DNA of 20,867 nucleotides from Planctomycetota bacterium (GCA_016712565.1 JADJQU010000012.1:1-20867), one strand, 5' to 3'. Shown: positions 1 to 9,062, numbered from the stretch's first letter. The notes: generated by a model not told the origin, from the sequence alone. Made by a program: numbers and translations.

Positions 1-2
1 CG

Positions 3-497
3 TGGTGCCTGGCACTCTCGGGCGGCTACACCTGCGTCGACAGCTCCAGCGGCGACGTCTCCGGCAATGACGTCGACGAAACCGACACGGGCTTCGGCGC
101 GTTCGTGGCCTACCGCCCCATTCGCTACGCCTCCATCGAGCTGGGCTACCAGGACCTGGGCGAGGAGACCTACACAGACGTTTCGACGCCGCCGTTCGTC
201 TTCGAGGGCGACGTCCGAACCACGGGCCTCCAAGCCTGCGTCGTGGGCCACTACCCCGTCTGGGGTCCGGTCGAGGCCCTCGCCCGGGTCGGCGTGTTCC
301 TCTACGACTCGGAGGACTCTGGCGACACCATCGCGGGCGGAGGGGGGTCCTACTCGGAGAAGGACGACGGAACCGAGTTCACCTACGGCGTCGGCGCGCA
401 GGTCGCGGCCTGGGGTCCGCTCTCCGTGCGGCTCGAATACCAGCGCATCGACGGAATCAAGTTCGACTACTGGCTGAGCTTGATCTGGGGATTCTGA
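3..497 (+). CDS. Outer-membrane beta-barrel protein, 5' truncated
   Basis: The reading frame is open from the first bases of the window to a TGA at 495-497, so the start and signal peptide lie upstream; 164 residues are visible. The residues alternate hydrophobic/aromatic with polar in short stretches typical of membrane beta-strands (for example ASIELGYQDLG, LSVRLEYQRIDG), separated by Asp/Gly-rich loops. The chain ends WLSLIWGF: a C-terminal phenylalanine preceded by alternating aromatics is the usual assembly signal of outer-membrane barrel proteins. The fold resembles small OmpA-type or OMP_b-brl 8-strand barrels, and the protein would sit in the outer membrane. No specific function can be read. 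A GTG at 105 is only an internal codon, because good barrel sequence continues upstream of it. Confidence 0.75.
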   Translation, partial: WCLALSGGYTCVDSSSGDVSGNDVDETDTGFGAFVAYRPIRYASIELGYQDLGEETYTDVSTPPFVFEGDVRTTGLQACVVGHYPVWGPVEALARVGVFLYDSEDSGDTIAGGGGSYSEKDDGTEFTYGVGAQVAAWGPLSVRLEYQRIDGIKFDYWLSLIWGF

Positions 498-575
498 ACC
501 AGAGGCGCGGGGCGGCCTCGCCAGCCGCTCGGCTGCCTGGGGTCGAGCGCGGATCCGAGAGGGGGAAGCGCGTGC

Positions 576-609
576 GGCACGGGCCGGCGCCTGTTGACGG
601 GGCCGTGCC
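576..609 (+). terminator. Possible hairpin downstream of the beta-barrel gene
   Basis: GGCACGG (576-582) pairs perfectly with CCGTGCC (603-609) around a 20-nt GC-rich loop, 80 bases after the stop of the barrel gene. There is no T-tract, so it is at best a weak or factor-dependent terminator. The rest of 498-690 holds nothing I can support. Confidence 0.2.
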
Positions 610-689
610 CTGCGTGCTTTCCTGAGCCCTCGGATCACCGCACCGGCCCAGATTCAGCCCGTCGCCATGTCAAGCCCTCCCTCACGAAC

Positions 690-1134
690 GACCCCGGCCT
701 CGCCTGCGGGTCCCCGGAGTCATCCGTGCTCGCCCTCCGCGGGCGGGTGGTGCTATTCGCCACGGTGGCCGCCGTGGTCGGCCCAATGAGCCATCCCATG
801 GGCCGTCGCCTTCGGCGGTGTCGACCGGGCGCTCTTGGCGGTGTTCCTGTCCTTCACTGCGGTCGCGGCCTCGTTCTTCGTGCCTGGCCGCGTCGTGGAA
901 AACCGCTCGCGAAGGCACTCCGACGCGCGGGCCAACGCCTTCCGCTCCGGCCGCATCATCGGCGCCGCGATGCTCGAAAGGGCCCGCGCTGTTGTGGGAC
1001 GTGGCCCTGCTGCTCTCCGAGCCGCCGCCTCTACTTCATCCCGTGGCGATCCTGGTGGCGCTGTCGGCCTGCGGGGTGCCCGACGCGCGAAAGCCTTCGA
1101 GTCGACCGCGGGGCTTCGGATCCGCGGCGACTGA
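690..1134 (+). pseudogene. Small multi-span membrane protein, frame-broken
   Basis: Three successive frames give one plausible membrane protein of about 140 residues. They are VVLFATVAAVVGPMSHPMG (about 750-800), FGGVDRALLAVFLSFTAVAA (about 811-870) continuing to an Arg-rich stretch and RIIGAAMLE, and then ALLWDVALLLSEPPPLLHPV (about 985-1045). This gives three or four hydrophobic segments with an Arg-rich linker between the second and third. The pattern resembles short uncharacterised four-helix proteins I have seen in high-GC bacteria, but I cannot name a family. Two single-base shifts, near 805 and 985, are needed. Start and stop are approximate: the second frame stops at 1132-1134 and the third runs on. 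The 3' end meets the oppositely oriented asparaginase gene. Confidence 0.35.
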
Positions 1135-1139
1135 GGCCG

Positions 1140-1647
1140 GCGAGGCCCCTCGAAGACGCCCGTGCTCTTGTTCTTCCGCACGTCGTCCAGCCGGAAGGCG
1201 CGGCCGTTCATGGCCACGTAGGTTCCCAGGGCAGCGCCTGGGTAAAGGCGAGGGCACTGCCGAGGGTTGTACAACCCGTCCGAGCTGCCGAAAGGTGTAG
1301 GGCACCATCGCCCCCTGCAAGGCACGATGGTCTTGGCGGGACCGGTACGCGCCGACCGTCCGCGCGGTGAGTTCCATAGTGTCGGTGCCGTGGGTGATCA
1401 CGATGCGGTCTTCGCCGGCCCGGCGGCAGGCTTCCAGGACCTGCCCTCGATGGGCCTCAGTATTTCAGGCTGTCGATCAGCATCAGCGTCTCGACCACGA
1501 CAGACAACCGGCTGCGGCCGAGGCGGCGCAGCATTTTCAGGCGAGGGACTCGCTGGAGTGCAGGCGGCCCCCGAGTTCGAGGTACGCCTTGTCGAAGGTG
1601 CCGCCGGTGGCGAGGATGCGCAACGGCGCGGGATCCGCGGAGTCCAT
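1140..1647 (-). CDS. Short-form L-asparaginase, interrupted by several frameshifts
   Basis: The start is ATG at 1647, with a GAGGA sequence about 10 bases upstream. The first frame reads RILATGGTFDKAYLELGG, carrying the TGGT nucleophile motif of asparaginases. Further 3' come VVVETLMLIDSL, then EAHRGQVLEACRRAGEDRI leading into HGTDTMELTARTVGA (second signature, HGTDT). After those come PAKTIV, GAMVPYTF and YVAMNGRAFRLDDVRKNKS, ending near GVFE. The order and spacing match the roughly 160-170-residue single-domain asparaginases that hydrolyse L-asparagine to aspartate and ammonia; the larger type I and II enzymes are about 330 residues. At least five frame changes occur in about 500 bases, yet nearly every conserved block survives, so I infer sequencing indels rather than a dead gene. 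No clear in-frame stop is found near the expected C-terminus, so the 3' limit is approximate. Confidence 0.75.
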
Positions 1648-1659
1648 GGGCCGCACATC

Positions 1660-2350
1660 CTCGCAGGGAGCGACGGTCAGGGAAACGGACGCCGGCGGCC
1701 ACCCCGCCCGTGGCGGTGAAGCGAAGGAGGCGCGCTTCGGCAGCGGACGCACCGAGCTTTGGGGCAGCTCCCCTCCCGCCCCGCGAACGAGGCGGCTGCC
1801 GACCCAGGCGGGCCGTGCTGGGAACGGATCCCACGGCACGGATGGCGGCCCGGGTCTCGCGCCTGCAATCCGGCATAAGTCATTTCGGAAAAAGACTAAC
1901 GGACGTCGTACCGAGGACTCGCCAAGAAGGCGGACAGCCGCCCGCTCCCGGAGAACGACGGGCACCCGATTTCGTCCCAACTTCTCCAGGAGGTTCCATG
2001 GCACGACATCTGGCTCCACGCTCCGATTCGGGCACGGGAGATTCTCACCTGCTGCTGACCGCCGCGGGCACGCTCGGAGGTCACCCTGCTCTGGTTCGGC
2101 TTGCCGCTCGCCCCTCGCCCGACCTATTCGCGGGCTTTGAGCGAAACCCTCGACAAACCACGGCCGGCAAGGGCGCGCGACGTGTTCTCCGCGAAGGCGA
2201 CCTGAAGGTCGCCGAGGACCAGACGCCGCAACGCAGCGGAAGGCTTGGGCGGGGAGTGGAGCCAAGCTCGGGCGTCGGGCTGGGCTTTCTGTGGCAGGTT
2301 TCCGCCGAGGCTACCCTGGTCCGCGCCCCCGGGTTCCGTGGGCGAAGCCC
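1660..2350. other. Unassigned 0.7-kb stretch between asparaginase and kinase genes
   Basis: No recognised protein or RNA is seen on either strand. The only notable start is an ATG at 1998 (+) with a perfect AGGAGG about 6 bases upstream. It opens 118 codons to 2354, ending beside the kinase start, but the composition is low-complexity and Arg/Pro-rich. An alternative frame at about 2080-2202 contains LLWFGLPLAPRPTYSRALSE, which could be a signal-like segment. A short protein broken by indels is possible here but cannot be reconstructed. The stretch also holds the promoter regions of the divergently transcribed asparaginase and kinase genes. Confidence 0.3.
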
Positions 2351-5245
2351 ATGAGCCACCCCCAGAACCCACCCCGTTCGACCGGGGGCCGCCGAAAGTC
2401 TCGGAGCCCTCCGTCCTCGACCTGCTCGCCACCCGCATCGGAGAAACGCCGCGCGTGACCCTGCGCGAGGGACTCCGCCGCCGCCTCCTCGCCGGTGATC
2501 GACCCCGGCGCCCAGGACCACACGACCGTGCCGGTGGGGCGCAGCAACTACCAGTTCCTGGGCGAGATCGCCCGGGGCGGAATGGGCGTGATCCTCGAGG
2601 GTCACGACACCGATCCTGGGCCGCGACGTGGCAGTCAAGGTGTCGACCAGCGCACGGCCAACCGGCCCGAGGTGGTGCAGCCGCTTCGTCGAAGGGGCCC
2701 AAATCGGCGGCCAACTGCAGCACCCGGCATCGTGCCCGTCTACGAATTGGGCACGATGAGGACCAGCGTCCCTTCTTCACCATGAAGCTCGTCAAGGGCC
2801 GCACCCTGGCGACGCTGCTCACCGAACGCGAATCCCCAGCGCGAATCGCCAACGCCTGATCGCGGTCTTCGAGATCCGGTCTGCCAGACGATGGCCTACG
2901 CCCACTCGCGGGGCGTGGTCCACCGCGACCTGAAACCCCGCCAACATCATGGTGGGAGCCTTCCGGGAAGTGCAGGTGCGTGGACTGGGGGCCGGCCAAG
3001 GTGCTGGCGCGGGGCAGCACCGCCGACGAGGAAGCGCGCCGAACAGGCCCGCTCGCACCTGACCGTGCTGGAGACCGTGCGCTCAGGCAGGGCTCCGGCA
3101 GCCACGGAGTCGATGGTCGGCTCGGTGCTCGGCACGCCGACGTACATGCCGCCGGAACAGGCCTCGGGGCACGTGGACCGACTCGACGAACGCGCGGACG
3201 TGTTCGCCCCGGGGCGATCCTGTGCGAGATCTGACCGGGCTGCCGCCCTACACCGGCGAGCGCGACGAGATCACTGACCGCCGCGGCCCTTGCGGATTGC
3301 GAGGGCGCCCTCGCGCCTGGACGCCTGCGGCGCGGATCCCGGCTCGTCAGCTGACGCGCCAGTGCCTGACTGCCCGCCGCCGCCGCGCCGCACGGCCTGC
3401 ACCGGCGTGCTGGCCGATCGCCTGCACAAGTAAATCGTCTCCGTGGAGGGCGCGCCCACGCGGCCCAGGTCGAAAGCGCCGCGGACCAGGTGCGCGTGGA
3501 GGAGAGCGCAAGGCTCGCCGCCTGACCGCGGCACTCGGCGCGGCAGTGGTGGCCGTGCTGCTGGTGGGCGGCGGTGGTTGGCTCCTCGGTCAGAGGGCGC
3601 ACCGCGCGGGAGCACGAGAGTCGGTGCGGATCACCGAGAGGCCGCCCGGGACGCCAAGCTCGCGGCCCGAGGTCGGCGATGCCCTGGCGGAGGCGGCGGA
3701 ACACCGCGGCGGCGGCCGTTGGGCTCCGGCCCTGGCCGCCGTGGATCGGGCCAGGCCCTGGCCGAGCCCGGGGGCGGCGCCGAATTCGCCACGCGCGTGG
3801 AATCCGTCGCCGCCGAACTCAAACGGGAGCAGGCCCGCGCCGAGGACGAAGCCAAGCGCCTCGCCGACAATCGCACGCTGCTCACGGAACTTCTAGGCCC
3901 GCGAACCGATCTGGGATTCCGACCGCGACAACCCCGCGCGGCCCAGCGCTTCGTCGAAGTGTTCCACGCCCACGCCTAGGCTCGACCTCGGCACGCCGGA
4001 GGACGTGGCCGCCGCGGTCGCCGCCCGTGGACTCGGTTCGAAACCGCCTTGTTCCTCGATTCGTTGACGGCGGCCCGGCGACTGGCACGCGACAAGCGCG
4101 GGCACGGCGCGCCCTGGACGTGGCCCCCTGGACCCCGACCCCCTGCGGGCGGACCTGCCGGAAGCCCTCGGGGCGGAAGCCCTCGACGTCCCTGCGGGGC
4201 ATCGCCGATTCCGGCTTCTCCGACCGGCCCGCGATCACGATCGAACTGCTTAGCGCCGCGCTGCAGCAGCTCGGCGACCGCGAGGCGGCGCCGCGTGTAC
4301 CGCACCGGCATCGACCGTTACCCCGCGGACTTCGGCCTGCACTACCGCCTGGGACGCCTGCTGACACCGCCGGAACTGGACGGCGGCCTGAGCGACGACC
4401 TGCGCGAGGCCGTGGTGAGCTACCGCGCGGCCCTGGCCCTGCGACCCGACAGCACGGTGCTGCGCTACTTCCTCGGCCGCAGCTTCAAGCTCTTCGACTA
4501 CCCGCGAGCGATCGAGCAGTTCACCATCGCCTTGGGCCAGCGCCCCGGCGACCCGACGTTCCTGTTCCTGGGCCTGAACCACATGAGCGCGGGCCAGCTC
4601 GACGAGGCCGAGGCGGCCCTCGGCGGCCTCCTGGACCTCACGACGCCGGACTGGGTCGCCGGCTGGGCCGCGTCGGTTCTCGGCCGCTGCAAGCTAGCTC
4701 GCGGGCGCGCGCAGGAGGCCATCGCGCTGTTCGAACGCGCGGTGGCGTCAATCCCGCGCAGGCGCAGTTCAAGGCGGGCTGATCGACGCCGTGCTGGCCT
4801 CGGGTTCCGTGGAGGAGCGCGACCGCCTGCTCGAGAGCTCCCTGGCCCAGTATCTCGACAACGCCGAACGCTCAACAACATCGCCTGGGGCCTGGCCTCG
4901 ACCCCAACGAAGCCATGCGCGATCTGGAGCGGGCCGTGACGCTGGCGCGGCGCTCGATCGAACTCCAACCCACGGACGCCACCTGGAACACGCTGGGCGT
5001 GGCGCTGTACTACAGCGGCGATCTCAGCGGCTCCGTCGACGCCCTGCGCGAGTCCGTGCGCCTCCAGGGCGCGGGCAACGTGGTCGATTGGCTGTTTCTC
5101 GCCATGGCGCACAAGCGCCTGGGCAACGCCGGAGAAGGCGCGCAGTTGGTACGACCGCGCCCTGGGCCTGATGAACTCTCAAGCGGGCAGGGATCCCGAG
5201 GTGGCCCGCTTCCGCGCCGAGGCCGACCGGCTGTTCATCCAGTAG
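2351..5245 (+). CDS. Membrane-anchored Ser/Thr protein kinase with C-terminal TPR region, many frameshifts
   Basis: The proposed start is ATG at 2351 and the stop TAG at 5243-5245, about 965 codons. A short N-terminal tail (SVLDLLATRIGETPRV) precedes the kinase domain. Kinase motifs are the Gly-rich loop GEIARGGMGVI (about 2560-2595), catalytic-lysine motif DVAVK (Lys codon 2637-2639), VEGAQIGGQLQHP, FFTMKLVKGRTLATLL, HRDLKP (from 2921), DWG in place of DFG (about 2983), and GSVLGTPTYMPPEQ followed by the LDERADVFA and LTGLPPYTG regions. One membrane span, GAAVVAVLLVGGGGWLL (about 3535-3590), follows. The rest is helical, with TPR-like repeats from about 4290 to 5200 (YRAALALRPDS, AIEQFTIALGQRPGD, TWNTLGVALYYSGD). 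This is the Hanks-type kinase-TPR architecture frequent in Planctomycetota, presumably a cytoplasmic kinase with an exported sensor or scaffold. At least ten frame changes are required. Confidence 0.85.
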
Positions 5246-5322
5246 GGGGCGCGATTCGGGCTGGTCGCAAGCGCGCGCCACCATGGGGCGATGCAGGGGA
5301 TTGGGGCTCGCCATGCCCGGGA

Positions 5323-6155
5323 ATGCGCGAAGGGCACCCGCTCCTGCCCCGCGCCTGCATTGCGGTGGATTGGTCCGGGCGCCCTGGCGACCGTGCGCTC
5401 GCGCATGTGGCTCGCGGAATCCGCAGGCGCAGATTGTCGCGCCTGGACCGCGGCTTCACGCGCGAGAGCTCGTCCTCGACCTGATCGCCCGCTCGCGGCG
5501 CGATCCGAGCCTCGTGGTGGGGCTCGACTTCGCCTTCTCGTTCCCCGAGTGGTTCCTGGACAGAGCTCGGCTTGCGCAGCCTCGCGCGCGAACTGTGGGC
5601 CCTCGTGGCCCGCGAGGGCGAACGCTGGCTCGGGCGTTGCTCGCCGCCCTTCTGGGGCAAGCCCCTGTGTCCCCGCCGGAGCCCGTGCCGGGCAAGGGCC
5701 CCTGGCGCGCCACGGAGAGCGAGCACGTCCCGATCGCGGGCATCCGGCCCAAGTCCGTGTTCCAGATCGGCGCGGGCACGGTGGGCACCGGTTCGCTGCG
5801 CGGCATGCCCTTCCTGGCCGAGCTGCGGCGCGCGGGCTTCTCCATCTGGCCCTTCGATCGCGCGTCTGCCCCTGGTGCTGGAGATCTACCGCGCGCGCTC
5901 ACCGGTCCCGTCGACAAGTCGAGCGCCCTGGCACGATCGATGTACCTTCAGGCGCGCCACGGCAGTGAATCAGGGCGCTGCTGGAACGGGCGGCCTCCAG
6001 CGAGGATGCCTTCGACGCCGCGGTCAGCGCCGCCTCCATGCAGCGCTTCGCCCGCGACTTCCCGCCTCGCCCGCCTGCCGCGCACGGCCCGCGACCGGCG
6101 CGAGGGCCGGATCTGGGTGCCGCCGCGGGATCCCGTGTTCGAGCGCTGGGCGTGA
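5323..6155 (+). CDS. DUF429-like protein, putative RNase H-fold nuclease, frameshifted
   Basis: The start is ATG at 5323 and the stop TGA ends at 6155, about 277 codons after joining frames. The visible order is CIAVDWSG near the N-terminus, LVVGLDFAFSFPEWFLD, LWALVAREGERWLGR, then PPFWGKP. After these come PKSVFQIGAGTVGTGSLRG and AELRRAGFSIWPFD, then ALTGPVDKSSALARS and EDAFDAAVSAASM, ending REGRIWVPPRDPVFERWA. An early Asp (VDWSG), a mid Asp (GLDFAFS) and late acidic residues (EDAFDAA) are arranged like the metal-binding acids of RNase H-like nucleases, to which I relate the DUF429 group; catalysis is an inference. The gene lies 77 bases downstream of the kinase on the same strand, so they may be co-transcribed. 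At least four frame changes are needed. Confidence 0.55.
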
Positions 6156-6187
6156 ACCTGGGCGGGCGGCTATCCTCGCCGCCCGCG

Positions 6188-7427
6188 ATGCAGCCCGAGA
6201 GCGAAGGCCGGACCCCGCCCTGCGACTCCCGCCCTGCCGAGGAGCCGGGCCCGGCCGAGGGGCCGCGGACGCCTTCGGCGGATTCATCGGCCCGCGCACC
6301 CTGATCGGCAACGTGCGCGTTGCGGCGCCCTATTTGTTCGACCGGCTCCACACGCGCTGCCAGGGAACTCTTGGCGCTGCCCCAGGGCTCGGCCGCGCCC
6401 TGCGAACGCGCCCACGGCGCCCTGGGCTGGTGGCAGCTCCTCTTGGATCCCTGCGGGCTCGAGGCCAGCGACGCCCCACGGCCGCCGCGCGCTCCGCGAC
6501 TACTTCGCCCTGTGCCTGGCTGCCCACCACGCCAGCGTGGCCACCTACTGCCCACCGACGTGGACGCGAAGATCCGCCATGCGCTGTGGTTCGGAGCAGT
6601 CCGAGGAGCTCGAGCACGCGCGCATGCGCTCGCTCGCCCTGGCCCACGGCGCCTGGGAACTCGACGGCTTCAGCGCGCGCCTGGTTCCGGTCCCCGACGA
6701 GTCGGGCGCGGGTAGCGTCAGCAGCCACGACGGCGAGCGCCTCTCGGTCTGGTGCGGCGCCCTGCTTTCCTGCCAGCATTTCGGCTGGCGCGAGGCGGCC
6801 CGTGAATTCGAGAAGCGCGTGGCGGACGAGCTGGCTCGCGAGCGCGCGGCTTCGACGCGCTGGCCCGAAGCCGGGGCCGTGAGCTCGACTTGCCTGCGCG
6901 CCGCTGCGGCCTTGACCCACAACGCGGGCGACGTGAATCAGGCGCTTCCTCCAGCGACGCCGCGAAGGCCGCCCAGCACAGCGCCCGCTCCGGCGGCGCC
7001 TTCGCCCGCGCCGGGCTGCTCTACCGCACGCTGCTCGCGGCCGAGGGCCACCGCCACTACCCCCTGCGCCAGGCGAAGTGCCTGCGCGCCCACCCGGACC
7101 TCCTGCTCCCCGTCGGTCCGTTCCTCGATGCCTGGGGCGAGCGTCTGGCGCTGGCGGCCCTGGGGTGACGCGGAGCGTGCCCTGGTGGTCGCGGCCCTGC
7201 TCGACGGCTGCCGCAAGGTGCCAGGACAACTGGGCTACTACCGCGCCCTGTCGGCCTTCGAGCGCGAGCTGCCCGGAGGACTCGCGCGCCTCGCGCCACA
7301 GCTCGCGGCCTCCCAACGACGCGAATTGAAGGACTCCGCCCTGCGCCAGCGCCTGGCGCTCCCGCGCGCGTCCTTCGAGCATTCCTACGCCAAGCGCGCG
7401 CGCACGCTGCTGGACGGACGGGGCTGA
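6188..7427 (+). CDS. Hypothetical helical protein, frameshifted
   Basis: I do not recognise this protein. The ATG at 6188 lies 32 bases after the DUF429-like stop, and the TGA ends at 7427, giving about 410 codons once frames are joined. After a Pro/Glu-rich N-terminal tail, readable blocks are TLIGNVRVAAPYLFDRLHTR, GALGWWQLLLDPCGLEA, and LDGFSARLVPVPDESGAGS with SHDGERLSVWCGALLSCQHF after it. These are followed by GWREAAREFEKRVADELAR, AGLLYRTLLAAEGHRHYPLR, ERALVVAALLDGCRKVPGQL and YYRALSAFERELPGGLARLA. The second half is strongly helical and reminiscent of repeat proteins, but no TPR consensus is clear. No signal peptide or membrane span is seen. Same-strand placement after the kinase and DUF429-like genes suggests one transcription unit. 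At least four frame changes are needed. Confidence 0.5.
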
Positions 7428-7489
7428 CGCGCCGATTGCGGAGAAGCAGCGCGCTCGGCGGTGGTCGCGGGCCCGGGGAACCCTTCTGC

Positions 7490-7900
7490 CTACTTCGGCC
7501 GGGGGCCCCAGCCCTCGGCCGCGAGCAGCGACTCGACCCGGGCGCGGATCTCGTCCCGGATTCGCCGCACGGCGGCCGGCGCCTGTCCCTTGGGATCCTC
7601 CAGGGGCCAGTCGTCGCGGCGCAGGCCGGGCACGTTCGGACACTGCTCGCCGCAGCCCATGGTGATCAGCAGCGCGGCGCCCTGGGCCAGCTCCGTGGTC
7701 AAGCGCTGGGGCTCGGCCCGCGAGAGATCGACGCCCACCTCCCCCATGACGAGCGCCACCTCCGGATGCACGCGGGGCCCCGGGTTCGTTCCGGCGGAGA
7801 TCGCCCGCGCCCGGGCCGGGTCCGCCAGCTGGTTGAAGAAGGCGGCCGCCATTTGGGAGCGGCCCGCGTTGTGCACGCAGGCGAAGATCACGCGCTTCAT
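7490..7900 (-). CDS. arsC: Arsenate reductase, low-molecular-weight phosphatase type
   Basis: An intact 136-residue cytoplasmic enzyme that reduces arsenate to arsenite. The N-terminus MKRVIFACVHNAGRSQMA carries the CX5R P-loop (Cys8, Arg14) shared with low-molecular-weight tyrosine phosphatases. A second redox motif, MGCGEQCP, supplies Cys83 and Cys87, and WPLEDP supplies the general-acid Asp102. The close Cys-X3-Cys spacing differs from the Cys82/Cys89 pair of the staphylococcal and Bacillus enzymes; I recall it from another subgroup of the family. The partner is therefore probably thioredoxin or a mycothiol-like thiol, which is an inference. The ATG overlaps the acr3 stop (ATGA, 7897-7900), and an AAGGG lies 7 bases upstream, so it is the last gene of the arsenic operon. 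Confidence 0.93.
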   Translation of the reverse strand: MKRVIFACVHNAGRSQMAAAFFNQLADPARARAISAGTNPGPRVHPEVALVMGEVGVDLSRAEPQRLTTELAQGAALLITMGCGEQCPNVPGLRRDDWPLEDPKGQAPAAVRRIRDEIRARVESLLAAEGWGPRPK

Positions 7901-8974
7901 GGTTGGACCCTTCCCGGCGCCGACGCAGGGAAATGACGCCGCTTGGCCCACAGGGCCACGTGGACCAGCGCGATCAACACCGGCACCTCCACCAGGGGCC
8001 CGATCACGGCGGCGAAGGCCGCGCCGCTGTGGATGCCGAAGCTCGCGATGGCCACGGCGATCGCCAGCTCGAAGTTGTTCGAGGCCGCGGTGAAGGACAG
8101 CGTGGCCGACTCGGCGTAGCTCGCTCCCACGCGCTTGCTCATCAGGAAGGAGACGCAGAACATCACCACGAAGTAGATCAGGAGCGGCACGGCGATGCGC
8201 AGCACGTCCAGGGGCAGCTCGACGATCGTCTCGCCCTTGAGCGAGAACATGACCACGATCGTGAACAGGAGCGACACGAGCGTGACCGGTCCGATGCGCG
8301 GCAGGAACTTGCGCTCGTACCATTCGCGCCCCTTGGAACCCACGAGCAGCCGGCGCGAGAGGAAGCCCGCCGCGAAGGGAATCCCCAGGTAGATCGCCAC
8401 GCTGACCGCGATCTCGCCGATGCCCACGTCCACCGCCGCGCCCTCAAGGCCCAGCCAGCCCGGCAGCAGCGTGGCGAAGAACCAGGCGTAAACCGAGAAG
8501 AACAGCACCTGGAACAGGGCGTTGAAGGCCACCAAGCCGGCGCAGTATTCCCGGTCCCCCTGGGCCAGGTCGTTCCAGACGATCACCATCGCGATGCAGC
8601 GCGCGAGCCCGATCAGGATCAACCCCAGCATGTACTCGGGCTTGTCGCCCAGGAAGACCACGGCCAGGCCGAACATCAGGACCGGTCCGATCGACCCAGT
8701 TCTGCACCAGCGAGAGCAAGAGCACGCGCTTGTTCTGGAACACGCGGCCGAGCTCCTCGTAGCGCACCTTGGCGAGCGGCGGGTACATCATCAGCACGAG
8801 CCCCACCGCGATCGGGATCGAGGTGGTTCCGACGCTCATTCGGTCGAGGGCCCTGGTGAATCCCGGCGCGAACTTCCCCAGGACCACTCCCAGGCCCATG
8901 GCCAGGAAGATCCAGAGGGTCAAATAGCGATCAAGGAACGAGAGGCGGCCGGCGGTGCCTTGGGACGGGCTCAT
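7897..8974 (-). CDS. acr3: ACR3-family arsenite efflux permease, one frameshift
   Basis: This integral membrane protein expels arsenite produced by ArsC. The ATG at 8974 has AAGGA five bases upstream. The N-terminal part reads LSFLDRYLTLWIFLAMGLGV and ends LLLSLVQNWV; one extra base, best placed at 8692, breaks the frame. Reading resumes with LMFGLAVVFLGDKPEYMLGL. The family's functional Cys is in LARCIAMVIVWND and the conserved Glu in GPLVEVPVLIALV. About ten hydrophobic segments are present, as expected. Removing the one base gives about 358 residues, the normal length. The interrupted motif is nearly invariant in the family and reads perfectly once corrected, so I infer a sequencing error. 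The stop overlaps the arsC start, and the start overlaps the stop of an 18-codon ORF. Confidence 0.93.
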
Positions 8975-9027
8975 GGCGTTCCTTCGGTCCGTGGCCGTGG
9001 ATTCGCGATCAAGGTGGCCTGCTTCAT
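8971..9027 (-). CDS. 18-codon upstream ORF coupled to acr3
   Basis: ATG at 9027 opens 18 codons (MKQATLIANPRPRTEGTP) whose TGA overlaps the acr3 ATG in an ATGA. Its first four codons, MKQA, and the bases before them match the arsR start. It could be a translation-coupling leader or simply a degenerate copy of the arsR 5' end. No good ribosome binding site is visible, and nothing proves it is translated. Confidence 0.3.
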   Translation of the reverse strand: MKQATLIANPRPRTEGTP

Positions 9028-9032
9028 CGTCA
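9017..9032 (-). repeat. 16-bp repeat in the arsR-acr3 gap (copy 2)
   Basis: Identical to 9400-9415; it contains the ATG of the 18-codon ORF and half of operator B. Confidence 0.7.
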
Positions 9033-9041
9033 TCACACGAT
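9026..9041. promoter_or_regulatory. Candidate ArsR operator B (arsR-acr3 gap)
   Basis: ATCGT-N6-ACGAT, a perfect 5-bp inverted repeat with a six-base spacer. The same arms and spacing occur at 9409-9424 in front of arsR. It lies 52-67 bases upstream of acr3 and overlaps the start of the 18-codon ORF, so it could add repression of acr3-arsC or mark an internal promoter. Confidence 0.45.
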
Positions 9042-9062
9042 CATTGGGGTCCTGGGGTCGAT

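Noticed and set aside
594..1370. 258-codon plus-strand frame
   Set aside because: Only a short part (about 730-800) looks like a real membrane segment; the rest is Arg/Pro-rich and lies antisense to asparaginase.
2124..3704. 526-codon open frame on the minus strand
   Set aside because: Antisense to the kinase, Arg/Pro/Ser-rich, no motif; the plus strand has clear kinase motifs.
7903..8859. 318-codon open frame on the plus strand
   Set aside because: His/Gln/Arg-rich low-complexity shadow of acr3 in the opposite strand.
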